64,000 nucleotides of DNA from Sordariomycetes sp. S80-01Y (taxonomy: Eukaryota > Ascomycota > Sordariomycetes): NCBI GenBank assembly GCA_037042185.1, contig JAXQJY010000028.1, forward strand, positions 1,550,001 to 1,614,000. Direction: 5' to 3'. Every line of letters begins with the position of its first letter. Position 1 is the first letter of the stretch. The notes beneath the pieces were generated by a model. It was not told the origin of the DNA. It did not search any database and worked only from the letters and a program-made list of their open reading frames with translations. The translations under genes were made by a program, and so were the position numbers. This document shows positions 33,864 through 45,796 of this stretch, piece by piece.

Positions 33864-36800
33864 ATGCCCGACTTCAAACCCGGCCAAACGGTCCAGCTCA
33901 ACGATGGCCGCAAAGCCATCGTCCGCTTCGCCGGCCAGACCAACTTCCAAGTCGGCGAATGGGTCGGCGTCGAGCTCGACGAGAAGACGGGCAAAAACGA
34001 TGGAAGCGTCCAGGGCGAGCGGTATTTCGACTGCCCCATGGGCTACGGCATGTTTGTCAAGCCCATGATGGCCACCATCATCTCGCAGCCCCCCGCGGCC
34101 AAAGCGCCCGTACGGAAACCCGCGAGGCCGAGCAGCTTCAATCCTGCCGCGGGGAGGACGTCCACCGGGGGCGATGCGAGTCTTGCGAAGAGGAGGAGTT
34201 TGAATGCGCCGAGTCCGAGTCCTGTTCCTAAGCCTTCCAGGCCGTCGAGCATTGTCAGGGTACGTTGAGCCAGCCCCAGGAAGCGGAGCGTGCTAATTGA
34301 GAAGTCCCCTACCAAGTCGCCCACAAAGCAACTAAGCGGCCCGCCGAGCACGTCTACATCTCGAACCGGCACCCCCTCCAACGCCCGAGCGCCGTCCGCG
34401 GGGTCCAAGGCTCGGCCATCTGTCGGGGCGAACCGAACATCGATGGGACCACCAGCTGCGCCAGCTGCTCGGACGACACGACAGCCATCCATATCTGGAA
34501 CAACGCGAGGCACAGGGGCTCCAACGAGAACGCTTAGCGGGCGGTCCTCCCTCGCCGGCCGCGCAACGACGGCAGCCCGACCCGACTCAACTAGACGGCC
34601 CTCTGCAGACTCCCAAGCTGGGCGCGACAGTGGAAAGGAAGACGAGGGTGGGACAAGCTCTCCCCTTAAGGAGGGGGAGATTCTCTCACCTCAACCCCGA
34701 AGCCCAGCAGCCGCCCGGTCGAACACTGTAGAGAAGCTCACCGCGTCCGCTGGTGGAACAACGACGGCCACTAGAAAAACTGGCACCCCGGCATCCACGA
34801 CAACGCGCGCTACCGGTAATGCCGCGGCGGCGAATCGCGAGATTGAGGACCTCAAGGCCAAGCTCAAGGTGTTGGAGCGCAAGCGGTTGGAGGACAGGGA
34901 TAAGCTGAAGCAGCTAGAGAAGGTTCAGGGTGAACGGGACAAGTACGAGGGTATCGTGCAAAAGCTGCAGCAAAAATATCAACCGCTGCAACAGGAGAAC
35001 ACAGATCTGCGCAAGATGATGAAGGAGGCGGAGGCGAAGTTCGAGTCCGTCGAGGGCATGCAAGCGGAGCATGAGTCGGCGCTCGAGCTGGCGACCCTGG
35101 ACAGAGAGATGGCGGAGGAGATTGCTGAGGTTCTGAAAGCTGAGTTGGAGGAGCTCAAAATCAAGACGGAAGAGCTTGAGCTTGAGGTCGAAGTGCTGCG
35201 CGAGGAAAACTCGGAATACAGCAATGGCATGACTCCTGAGGAGCGAACAAGCACAGGCTGGCTGCAGATGGAACGAACGAACGAGCGACTGCGCGAGGCG
35301 CTACTACGCCTACGAGACTTGACGCAGGAGCAGGAGGAAGAGCTCAAGGACCAGATCTCTGGCCTCGAAGAGGAGGTCAAGGAGCTCAGTGGCTCGAAGG
35401 AGAAGCTCGAGGCAACGCAGGAGAAGCTCACTCACTCTGAAGGTGTTGTAGAGGACTTGCGTCAGCAGCTTGACAATGCTCTCGGGGCGGAGGACATTAT
35501 CGAGGACCTTAGTGAGCGCAACATGAGCCTCTCTGAACAGGTTAAAGAGCTGCAGGCCGTCATTGATGATCTGGAAAGCCTGAAGGAGATCAACGATGAG
35601 CTTGAAGCGAATCACGTCCAAAACGAGAAGGAGCTTCAGGAGGAGTTAGACCTCAGGGACTCCATCATCACCGAGCAGCACCGTCTCAGCGGTGAGCAAG
35701 CCCAGGACAGAGCAGACTTGGAATACACCTTGTCCCGCTTCCGCGAGCTTGTCACTACACTGCAGAACGATCTGGAGGATATGCGTGCCTCGCAAGCCGT
35801 AACCGAGGATGAGAGCGAAAAACTGACCGACCGGTCGCGAGCCATGATGGATCTCAACATGAAGCTGCAACTGTCGGCGGCCAAGGCGCAGGCTAAGACC
35901 ATCGACCTCGAGTTGCGACGCTTGGAGGCGCAAGAGGCCGAGCAGCACCTCGGCATCGTCAAGCTCTTCCTGCCTGATAGCTACAAGGAGGACCAGGACT
36001 CCGTCCTTGCTCTTCTACGCTTCCGTCGCCTGGCGTTCAAGTCGAACATGCTCAATGGTTTCATCAAGGAGCGTGCCACCGGACAGCCTCACCCTGGACA
36101 CGAAGACGATGTTATTGCAGGGTGCGATGCCATGGATAAACTCGTCTGGGTTTCGGCTACGTGCGAACGCTTTGTCAACCATATCAGCCACTGCTCCATC
36201 GAGCAATTCTCGCGGTACCAGAATGCCCTTCACGAGCTCGAGCCAGTGGAGCGTGCGCTTAACGGGTGGATCGATGGCTTGCGCCGGGACGAGCTCAAGG
36301 AGCAGAAGTGCGCAGACGAGCTACACCGCACCATGGCTCTCATGTCGCATCTGGCCGAGGTCCACATATCTGATGACCTGGCTAGCTACGCCGACGAGGC
36401 ACACGTTAGATCGCTGGTCATCCAGAGTAACCTCGACTCCGCGGCAACGATTTTCACTACGATACGGGACATGGTTCAGCGAGTTATGCCCGCGGAGAGC
36501 GACGAAGACGAGCTGGCCCAGTACTTCTCCAAGAAGGCCGAGTCTGCCATCACCGATACTAGGAGCGCCAAGGTCCTGGCTGGCAAGACCGTCCGCGCCC
36601 TGGAGGACCTCAAGACCCGATCGCTGTCTCTCCTGCCTGACACTAGCGACTCGTTCGAGCAATGCGAGCTCGCGACGCAACAACTCGCTGACCTCGCCAG
36701 TCAGATTGGTCGTGGTGTCCACCAACTGTTCACCAAGGACGAAGGCCGCACCGAGCCATTCACCTACATCGAGCTCCAAGAGACCATTCAGAAGACGGTT

Positions 36801-37892
36801 CTGGCCGCCACCAACACTAATGAGTCTGACACTTTCACCGAGTACATCAACAAGCTCCGAATCGCCACCGGCCAGATCAAGGATCTCTCCGCCCTCGCAA
36901 CCGCCCTCGAGCAAACCCAAGAGTTTGATGTCAGCCCCGCGCCCTGGAAGCTCCGCTCCGAGGAGCTCAAGGCACTCAAGACCATCCCCGTCGATGCCGA
37001 GGAGGAGCTGCGCAAGCTCAAGGAGGAGCACTCCGAAGCCCGTCGCACCATTGCGCAACGCGACGAGCAATACAGCACCGCGGTCCTCAAGATCGAGACG
37101 CTCGAGGCCCGCATGCGCGACGCCCAAAACAACATCGAGCGCATCTCGGCCCTCCAAGCCGAACTCGAAGCTGCCGGCGAGCAGGTCTCAAGCCTCAAGG
37201 AAGACATCGAGAAGCAAGACCGCGAGCTCAAGGACCTCGAATCGGAACGCGACAAGTGGAAGAAGATTGCCAGCGACAGCCGGGCCTACGCCGACGGCGC
37301 AGATGCCGCTGGGGCAAAGGCCGGACAGGAACGTGCCGTGGCCACGGCCAGGGAGATGGACACCCTCAAGAAGGACATCGAAAGCCTGCAATCTGCCGTG
37401 CGGTACCTGCGGGAGGACAACCGCAGGGCCAGGCTCACGGAGCAGCCCAAGTTCGACTGGCTGGCGGAGCCGCTCAAGAAACCAGCGTCCAAGGCCGAGC
37501 AGCGCAAGGCGCTGGTCGTCAACGAGGGCAAGGACGTGCTGGGCGAGCTCGTCAAGATGGCCACCTCGGCGTCAGTCTTCGACTTTGCGTCCCTACCCCA
37601 GGACAAGCTCGCGTGGAAGCCGGCCAAGAGCACGCCGCAGTACCACGCGGCCAAGCAGACGGAGGACTACGAGGCGTGGAAGAGCTGGCAGACCTCTGTG
37701 CTCAGGAAGACGGAGGTGCTGGCCACCTCGACCCGCAAGCCTGCCGAGAAGAGGACGCGCAGCGACCCGGCTGCCAGACTCCAGATCCGCCTGCCGGGCT
37801 CGGACGGCAAGATGCTCAAGGGGTCCGGCGGTGTGCAGATTGTGGGATCGCGGGAGTGGGAGGCTTTGCAGGGGAGGCATATTGCCGTCTGA
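33864..37892 (+). CDS. ro-3: dynactin large subunit p150Glued
   Basis: Two exons, 33864-34259 and 34305-37892, joined across a 45-base phase-0 intron; 1,327 residues, normal for the fungal protein. Residues 1-70 are a CAP-Gly domain (GQTNFQVGEWVGVELDE, then GKNDGSVQG and a GYGMFVKP end) that binds microtubule and EB1-type C-termini. Residues about 75-290 are a basic Ser/Thr/Pro/Ala-rich linker. A first long coiled coil runs about 300-700 and contacts dynein intermediate chain. The helical dynactin domain follows (to about 1,040), then a second coiled coil (about 1,050-1,180) and a basic tail. Dynactin activates cytoplasmic dynein for nuclear migration and endosome transport. The Neurospora gene is ro-3 and the Aspergillus one nudM. 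It converges on SEC65. Confidence 0.95.
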
Positions 37893-38168
37893 TGTTTGAG
37901 GTGGATGGATGGAAGGTTAGACGGAGATGTGTACGTCAAGATGGAAGCGGATACCCCCCCTCGATGGACTGTCTTGATTCAAATGTGTATTTTCTTTTCA
38001 TTTCTAGGCATTGTCCAGCGTGTAGCTCCAAGACTCGATTCACACCACCCTCTTTTTGACATGAGTTCCCTGCATGCCGCTCTCTTATGATCCCTGACAC
38101 GGACGTCCCACCGACGATACACCGTGCTTGAACCACGACTCCCGCAGGTCGAAGCGCGTAGGTCCGAT

Positions 38169-39017
38169 CTAGGCCTTGCCCTTCTTCTTCTTGTCCTTCT
38201 TCTTCTTGCCGGCGCCGCCGGCGCCGCTGCCCTCGCCCTCGCTGCCGGCACCGCCGCCCGCCCCGGCCGCGCCGCCCATCAAGGCGCTCATGGGGTCGCC
38301 GCCGCCCTGCATCTCCTTCATCATGTCCTTGAAGAGGTTCTCGCTGACGCCGCCGCCCGTCATGGCGCCGCTCATGTAGGGCAGCCTCTCGCCCATCTTC
38401 CAGCCTCTGGGCACGGCGGGGCGCGGGTAGGGCTTGCCCTGCTCGGGCTGGAGCTGGCCGCCCATGCGCACGCGCAGGCCGATGGAGTCGTCGGTGGTGG
38501 GGTTGGCGGCGAGGTGGCGGGCGACGAGGATGTAGAGGTGGTGCTTGTTGCGGACCTGGGCGGTGCCGGAGCCGCCGCCGCCGCTCTGCTTGAGGCCGAC
38601 CTTGACGCGTCCCGGGTTGCTCCAGTCCTTGGGGTGCACCTTGTCCGGCTCGAGCAGCGTGGGCAGGCCGAGGCGCGAGCAGGCGTTGGCCACCTCGCGC
38701 GCCAGCGGGTCCTTGACGGCCAGGGCGGCGCCCACGCGCCTGCCCTCGGCGCGCGAGCGGCTGGCGTCGAAGTAGACGGGGTACAGGCACTGGAAGTCGG
38801 CGTACTTGGCGCGGTCGGCCGTCGTGGGCTGCGCCGTGTTCTGCGGGGCGGGCACGGCCGCGTCCTTGGGGATGGCCGAGGAGGCGGACTGGGGCGGCGC
38901 GCGCTGGAGGAGGATGTCGCGGTCGTTGAAGTCGGAGATGTCGGCCTCGTCGGGGTCCGAGATGGACGCGACGTCCGGGTCGGAGTCTGACACCTCCTCT
39001 ACGCGGGGGTGCGACAT
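38169..39017 (-). CDS. SEC65: signal recognition particle subunit Sec65 (SRP19)
   Basis: Single exon, 282 residues. The N-terminus (1-60) is acidic (SDSDPDVASISDPDEADISD). The SRP19 fold spans about 68-185: YADFQCLYPVYFDASRSRAEGRRV is the conserved first strand and RNA-binding loop, with VANACSRLGLPTLLEPDK and WSNPGRVKV following. Next comes an extension with MPRGW-type residues and a Met/Gly-rich linker (NLFKDMMKEMQGGGDPM). The tail is Gly/Ala-rich and ends in a polylysine cluster (KKKKDKKKKGK), characteristic of fungal Sec65. The protein binds SRP RNA helices 6 and 8 in the nucleolus and lets SRP54 bind, enabling co-translational targeting to the ER. Very high GC makes long chance frames on the opposite strand. 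Confidence 0.94.
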   Translation of the reverse strand: MSHPRVEEVSDSDPDVASISDPDEADISDFNDRDILLQRAPPQSASSAIPKDAAVPAPQNTAQPTTADRAKYADFQCLYPVYFDASRSRAEGRRVGAALAVKDPLAREVANACSRLGLPTLLEPDKVHPKDWSNPGRVKVGLKQSGGGGSGTAQVRNKHHLYILVARHLAANPTTDDSIGLRVRMGGQLQPEQGKPYPRPAVPRGWKMGERLPYMSGAMTGGGVSENLFKDMMKEMQGGGDPMSALMGGAAGAGGGAGSEGEGSGAGGAGKKKKDKKKKGKA

Positions 39018-39499
39018 GGCGGGAGCTGAGGGGAGAAGAGTGAGGGAGGATGTTGTTGGGAGAGGGACGTCTGGAGCGGTGGAATTTCTAGATAGATAGG
39101 TGGCGGGGTGAATGATGTGGGGGGGAAGGTGAGGTTCGGTGAGCCAAATGGGTGGACCCCTGCCAGTGGTCCAGGTTAGGCCAAGTTGTGGCTTTGGCGG
39201 GGCGTGTTGACTTCAAAAAAGGGGTTGGATCGCTGCGAAACACAAGAACATTGCAACGTTTTTAGTCACCAGACTTAATTGTCTTGATTCAACCCCGTAA
39301 GACGCTCAATATACATGTGCTGAGATCACAGGCGTCGCCACTGTGCGACCTCTCCTTGTTATCCGAAGTTGCTGTTCAGTCTCAAACTGCCGTAATCTCA
39401 ACCTCCCCGTCACAGCCTCTCGCAGCTGCACTCCAAGATCGAGCAGCGGTGGCAAGACAATCTAATATCCGCAGAGCACCAACCGAAAAAGACCGCCTA
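39018..39499. other. intergenic, SEC65 promoter and CCCH-gene 3' flank
   Basis: Both neighbours are on the minus strand; this interval holds the SEC65 promoter and the 3' end of the zinc-finger gene. No gene seen. Confidence 0.5.
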
Positions 39500-41227
39500 C
39501 TAGTGATTCTTGTCGATGTGGACATTCTTATATTTCGTACCGGGAGGATGCGCGTCCTCGGGGTACTTGCAAAATGGGTGGAGGCACGTGTCGCCCTTCA
39601 TGCTCTGGCACTGCTGCTGTTAGCCACAATATCCCTAGGTCTTTCTGGGGAGTTAAAGGCCTACGTGGTGCCCGTAAATACACTCGTCGTTATCGCAGCT
39701 CTGGGCCCTCGTGCACGGGTTCAGCCTCGCCAGGTACGCAATCACCGTCAGCTCGTCCTCGGTCGGATCGTACTCGTGAACAAACTCGCATCCGCGCTTC
39801 GTGCAGGGGCCGCGCAGGAAGTGGTTGTTGCAGATCTTGTTATTGTCTTTTCTCTTCTTGATCTGATCCAGCACCGACTGAACGGGGTGGATGGACTTGT
39901 CCAGGCCGCGCTCGCCGGGATTCCACCCATCGAGGATGCTCTCTACCGGGGTTACGTCCCTTCTGATGGGCTTGGTTTCTCGCGTAGGCTTGGCGGCGGG
40001 CGTATCTTTGCCGTTGGTGCGGTTGGCGAGCGGCAGGGTAATGACAGGCGGGGGGGTAGCGGGCTTGATCTTCTGTGCCATGCCAGCCCAGGAGGTGGAT
40101 GGGGAGTTGGTATTTGTGCCGATGGGCGTGGGGACTGTAGTTGCTGAGGTCGCCTGCGGCGAACCGGTCATGGAGGACGGGGCACTATATTCGTGGCTCA
40201 TGGTCCGCTCAAAGGGCCCACGCTCGATGGGCGTGAGCTTTGCCAACCTGTCCTTCCGGAACAGGTCCTTGTCTTCCCTGAAGACGTTGATCCCCGTGGC
40301 AAAAATCTCCTTGACGGTCGGAACACCCTCGAGAATCGTGAGCTGCCGCCGGACCATGTCGTCCTTCATGAGATTATCCAGGAAGGGCGCATATCCATTA
40401 TCATGCGAAATGCCCAGGCATATCTGCTTGCAGTTGCTGTTCTGCAGATGCCACTTCGTATTCTCCTTTATCTTCGCAGCGGTGCTGTCCATCCTTTGGC
40501 CGACGTCAACAAAGTCAAAGGATGGGTTGGCCTGCGTGAAGCCCCAGAAGAAATCACGTAGGTCCTCCGCCTTCCAGATGCCGCCGTCGCGCACCATGGT
40601 CCTGGCCAGGCCGTGCAGGTTGGCGACGACCTTGCACTGGACTTCCATCGTGGAGGCGAACTGGCCGCATTGGTAGACGACCAGACGGCGGAGTTGATCG
40701 GCCGCGGCCTTGCCGCCCTCGACGCCGCGCTGAACAAAGCGGTCTTGGAACTGTCAGAGGTGAGCGGATGTGGAGTCTTGGAGGGAGCGGTCAGCGTACA
40801 ACGAGGCCGTTGCCGTCAATTAAGATGGCGACATATGGGTTGCGGAACTGCCGACATGTTAGCGAGAGCCTCATACACTGGTATGTCAAACTTACCTTTA
40901 GGCTTTCGTTATCTTTGGTCAGCCTGAAAAGTTCGGTCTGATAATATTCGATGTGATTCTGCAGCTCGCGCCTTGAAATTATCGAGTCGGCAAGATCAAG
41001 TTCACGATTCTTGGCCTCCTTCCTGAGACTCTCATTCTCAGCACGCAAAGTCTCTTCCATGCCCCCGGTGTACGAAATCAGCTCCTGTTACGGCCTCAAT
41101 CAGTTTCCAGCTCACATGAGTCGGCGTGCGGCGGACCAACCTTGATCAAGCCATCTGAAGTCTCCCGTTGAATCTGCAGGGTCTGGAAGCGTCGGTAGAA
41201 ATCCACGAGCTCGCATTCCTTGGCCAT
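39500..41227 (-). CDS. tandem CCCH zinc-finger protein with DUF7923-like domain
   Basis: Five exons on the minus strand: 41141-41227, 40896-41084, 40800-40847, 39665-40750 and 39500-39610; 506 residues. Introns are 48-56 bases. Residues 1-92 form a coiled coil (EETLRAENESLRKEAKNREL). Residues about 93-270 are a fungal domain beginning RNPYVAILIDGNGLVF, which recalls NYN/PIN-like nuclease folds (inference only). A Pro/Thr-rich linker follows. The zinc-finger block starts with CNNHFLRGPCTKRGCEFVH, then C-TRAQ-SC..CIYGHH and CQSMKGDTCLHPFC, as in fungal tandem CCCH proteins that bind RNA. The last intron ends in CAGCAGCAG, so the HH|CQS join depends on the third CAG; upstream ones would insert one or two Gln. 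Function is probably RNA-related. Confidence 0.86.
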
Positions 41228-42736
41228 GATGGGCTGCTGCGATTTTCAGGCTCAATTGTATGTGAAAAGACAGAGTAAATGCTCGTAAATGTGAAGATGC
41301 TATCCGCAAGCCTTTCGACAAGGGCCTTCCTTTATCCACTGAAATAGTTGAATTTGAGCGATGTGAGGTAGGGTTTCGGTCGTGAAGCGAGCAGCTGCAG
41401 CAAGGGTTTAGACGCCGCGCGTGCGAGGTCCAACGTTGGCGGTCCTGCCTTTTTTTTCAAGTCCAGAATCTCGTCTAGTCAAGGATTCCCTTCAAAAGCC
41501 CTGCCTGCTCGGGCTGCTGGTTAAGATGAGATAAGAAAGAGACTAAAGGCCGTGCTGATGAGATACCAAAAGCAAGTCCGAACCTTCTTCAGATGAGAGC
41601 TGGGAACTGGAAAAAAAGAAACCTGTCAGCCAGTCGCCCGCCCCAACTAACGCCCGGGGCGCTAGCGAGCACCACCAACTCTAGTTAGTACTTACCTGCC
41701 TTGCCCAAGGTACCACCACCAGGTCAGTGCTTGAGCATCGATTTCTCCACCGCGCACGCACCGCACAAACACGTAGGTATTAACCGTGTTGGAAGGATGG
41801 CCTTTGATCGGACGAGGGCAATTGCGGCCGGGGGGTAGTGGTATGCCTGGTTGTTTGTTTGATCAAGCGTGAGAAGTTGGCAGTTGGTGTTTGGCTGCTC
41901 GCTGGCAGCGTCATTGTCATGTTAGGTCATGTCACTCACTGCCTGTCTTGCCATTGTTAGCCGCCAACGGCTGTCAATTTAGACGGAAGTCGCGGTCGCA
42001 GTTGCAGTCGCATTTACAGTTGCAGTTGCGTTGCTGCAGCCAATTCCGGCCGCATTGGAGGCTAGCCCTGAGCTTGTGTCGAATTGCGGGGCTGAGGCTT
42101 GCTTCACACCTCTCCATTGGCTGGAACGGTCGCAGATCGTCTCGGGTGACAAAAATGTCTTAACCCGTCTCTTATTCATCCTGCCCGTCCTTTATTTACC
42201 ATCCGTGCCCGTCACCAACGGACCAACAGCCTCCCAGTGTGGCTGACTCCGGCACGTCCTATAATAATGATAATGATGGCAATGCGGGGACCGAGACGGA
42301 GACGTCGACAAATGGCCTGCCAGTTGTCCCGCTCCCAAGCTGCTTTGCCTGCACGCGCGCGGTTCCAACGCATTCAACGCTTGTGTGCCTGGCCAGACCT
42401 TGGATGAGGCGTGCATGCCAACCGCCCACCTCTGTCCAATCACCCACCACCGACCACCACCATCACCATTGCTCGCAGCCATCAGCATAGGTCCCCTTCC
42501 AAAATGCACGCGCAGCAGTATGGCACTCAAGGGATAATCTGCCTTGCCCTTGCCCTTGCTATTGCTCGGCCGAGCTGCTGCACCGCTCTGCGCTGAGCTC
42601 TGAAAGCACTCGCCTGTCCCTGACGCATCCAGAGCGAGAGAAGCCCTGTTGGCAGTCGCTGGGAAGTGAGTGGTCATACCGACCGACGGCTCAACGCAGA
42701 CCCAAACCCTATAGTCTCCTGCACGCATCCGTCCCC
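41228..42736. other. intergenic, 1.5 kb
   Basis: Promoter of the CCCH gene and 3' flank of the Zn2Cys6 gene. TTGCAG/TCGCAG hexamers occur at about 41991-42042. No gene seen. Confidence 0.5.
41991..42042. repeat. TYGCAG hexamer repeat
   Basis: Alternating TCGCAG/TTGCAG units, imperfect, read on the plus strand. Confidence 0.65.
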
Positions 42737-45241
42737 TCATCCTGGCGTGCCTGAAGAGCCAGGCTGAAACTGGTTCAGGAACGTCCACACAGTGTCCTCG
42801 CCGAAGCCACCGCCAAAGTGCCACGGCATGCTGTCGGTGTCCGTAAGAATTCCCGTCACATCTGCGGGAGGACCTGCTGTCGACAGGCTTGGGTCCGGGC
42901 CGAGAGGCACCGTGCTCGTGCCTGTCATGTTGTCTATGACATTGAGGTCGTTGAAGAGCAGGTCGTAGGTCGGGTACATGGGCTGCAGCGAGGAGAGAAT
43001 TTCCGTCGACGGCATGCTCCAGCCCGAAGGGAAGGCTGTGGCTTCGGAATCGTTCATCATGACGCTCGAATCCAAGGGCGCGCTGGACGCGGCGGGTTTG
43101 TTGCTGCTGCTGGCAGGCGTCATCACATGCGTTGATGGTGGCGTCGGCCCCAGTCCGGTCAAGGGCGCTTCGGGTGTGAGACTGATGGCCTTGGTGAATT
43201 TGGCAAAGATGGCTTTCAAGACGCCCTGCGCTGATCGTGCCAGTGGGTTGCGCTCTTGCATAGCCGAGAAGCGCTCGATCGTCCAGTGAAATTGCTGCAG
43301 GGCGCGCTGTTTATGCTCTGGATACTCGAAGGGGAAGATGGTGTAGATGGATGACAGCAAGACTAGGGCGTCGAAACTGCCGAAGAAGAGGTGGTAACTG
43401 TTCGTGTTAGCGACTTCCATACTCAAACCCCTCTTATCTCTAACTTACTTCCTCCAATGATCCGGTGGTAGACCGAGGAACATCTGCCTCCCCGTCTCCA
43501 GCGTCTCCAGGCTTGCCCTCAACGCCTCATCTCGACTCTGCTTACGGTGGAAGACGTAGGGCCTGTGCAGGGCCATCTTGTTGAACGCTTGCAGACCGAT
43601 GTAGTACCACCGCTGGAACTTGAGCCACTGCATGTCCGGGCGGTCATCCCAGATCAGATCCGTCCCGTCCACCCTGAAGATGGCAGGCTTCCTCTCTTCG
43701 AGCGCGTCGATTCTTTTGTGGATCTCCTCGATTTTGGAGGGATCCTTTGGATGAGGCCCCTCTCGCTCGAGTTCTTGGATGTCGAAAAGGGGCTCGGCGA
43801 TTTGACGTACCCAGAGCAGACCTGCCAGGGGGGTCGGCGGGTCGCGCCACTCGTTGCGCAGCACGACGGGCTCGCGTGAGCGATCTTTGGGCATGACTGT
43901 GTCGACTGGCAATGTCGGGAAGCTGTGGTGCTTGTTGATCGTCCCAGGTCGCCCCAGAAAGATAGTCATCGAAATATCCCTACCCGATTAGTTACCCATT
44001 AGTGCTTGAGCTTTTTCCAGAACATCTGAAGGACTCACCACACCCACAGAATGAGGTACATCTTCCTCCTCCTTTGCACCAACCACTGATTCTCCAGGGC
44101 AGCCTCAGCGCTGCGCCCCTCAGGCTTCGGATCCAGCGCGTCGCTGTGCATGCCCAGCTCCTGCGCGTCCTTGATCGCCACGCTCACGGCGTGCCAGCTC
44201 TCCGTAATGTGGGCCGTGTACTTAAGAAATGCGGCCCGAAGGAACTCCGCCTGGATGGCGGTGAGGCTCAACTCCTTCTTGTCGAAGATCTGGACCAGCT
44301 GCTGCCCCGACTCGGAGTAGTCCAGCGCCAGGTCCTCGAAAGTCATGGTGCTGGCGTACTTGAGTCCCTCGAAGTCCGCATCGCCCTGAGGCAGGACGAG
44401 CAGCGCCGTGGCAATGACCTGGAACAGCACCGCGGGAAAGACCTTCATGTCCTTGCTCAGCGCGCTCGGCCCCTGCGTGCTCAGCGTCCTGAAGGGGATC
44501 CCGTGCCACTCCCGCAGCTGCTCGTCAAAGACGCTGGGGTCGAGCGCGTAGTACTGATAGTTGAACTTCTCAAAGTACACGGGGATCAGCCTGTCCATGT
44601 AGCTCTTGGCGGGCAGCTGCTTGATGAGAGACCGGAACCTCTCCTTGGTGATGTGCTGGTAGTGCTCGCTTCCGAGGCCGTGGGCAGTGGCCAGCTCGAG
44701 CGACGCAGGGGCCGGGGATTCCAGGCGTTTGAGAAAGGTCATGGTGCTGGCCGCGTTGGAGGAGTAGCCCAGGCTGGCGGCGAAGTTGGACAGGGGCGTC
44801 TCATCTTTGCCCTTTCCGCTGCTGCTGTCCGTATCGGTGTGGGCGAGTCTGGGTGGTGAGGCCGATGCGTCGTCAAGAGATCGCGCCGCTGGCGGCTGGG
44901 CGCCGGGCCCCTTGCGAGTCTTTGGCTCGGACTCGTAGGTGCACGCCGACTCCTTGTTGCGGGAGCGACAGTTTGCGCAAGGCAAGTCGCGATCACACTG
45001 CCCTTCTTGATCAGCCCTGTCCTGTCGTCACGCTCATCCGCGGCTGCGCTGGGAGGCGAAACACCTTTTGCTTACGCCGGTGGCATTCGGTGCACGAGAC
45101 GACCAGCCGCCTCCTCTTCCTGGGCGGCCCGCTGCGGTCTGGCGCTGCCGAACCCCGGGGCTCGGTGAGGAGGTCGTCCGCGGCGGCGGGCGTCACACGG
45201 AGAGGCTGGCGGTTCTCGTGCTGGATCCCCATGGCGTCCAT
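42737..45241 (-). CDS. Zn2Cys6 fungal transcription factor
   Basis: Four minus-strand exons: 45065-45241, 44039-44997, 43449-43979 and 42737-43397; 775 residues; introns 67, 59 and 51 bases. The first splice falls inside the zinc cluster and joins RLVVSCTECHRRKQK to CDRDLPCANCRSRNKESAC, giving CX2CX6CX5CX2CX7C at about 50-75 with a basic flank (PPRKRRR). A fungal-specific transcription-factor middle region spans roughly 190-560, including the ILWVWDISMTIFLGRPG box spanning the second splice, which corresponds to the LxxxDRxxSxxxGRP signature. The C-terminal 200 residues are Ser/Pro/Thr-rich and probably activating. Start 45241 is the first ATG with the zinc cluster in frame; a second in-frame ATG lies nine bases later. 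It is on the same strand as the pyrimidine gene but 555 bases away, so no operon-like link is implied. Confidence 0.9.
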
Positions 45242-45796
45242 TTCTGGGGCGGGGGTCGTCTTGACTCGTTATCGGTGCGAAGCCATGTGCAAAGAGCAGG
45301 AAAGTGAAGGATCCTGGGTGGAGGTTTGTCGCGGGAGCGGGAGCGGGTGCGGGTGAGGTCAGCAATGAGAGTAATCGCTCGGTGTGAGATGAGTTGTGTG
45401 AGCGGGATTGACCTGCGTTACGAACGGTGCGCTTGAGTGACGGGAGTCGGATTCCGGAGGGAGCGGAGAATGCTGGCTTTAATTCCGACGGTCTATGCAT
45501 AACCAGTCGGTGTCCCGCCGTTGCCTGCATTTGAAACATTAAAAAAATACGTCGCAAGTGATTTGACAGAATTCATGACTTTGTCTTCTTATACATGTGA
45601 GAGGCTATGTGATTGGAAAATAATTGGTGTCGTCTCAGTGTAGTAACTCCCCAGATGAGACACGGCACATCCAAACCCACGTCGTCATCCCCCCCCGTTC
45701 AAACAAAGGGGGTGTAAGCAGCCTCGCCAGTCCATAAATAGATCATCCATTAACCACATAGAGCGCGTGGCCAGAATAATCTAGGTTCTTGACCCC
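45242..45796. other. intergenic, Zn2Cys6 promoter and OMP decarboxylase 3' flank
   Basis: An A7 run and a C-rich run (45689-45696) are visible. No gene seen. Confidence 0.5.

Noticed and set aside
36007-37899. 630-codon second plus frame inside dynactin
   Set aside because: Ser/Arg/Pro-rich shadow of the long coiled-coil gene with no domain; the p150 frame is unambiguous.
38124-38990. 288-codon plus-strand frame (and a 284-codon second minus frame) over SEC65
   Set aside because: Low-complexity Ala/Gly/Leu/Val or Arg/Gly translations opposite or overlapping a clearly recognised SRP19 protein; an effect of very high GC.
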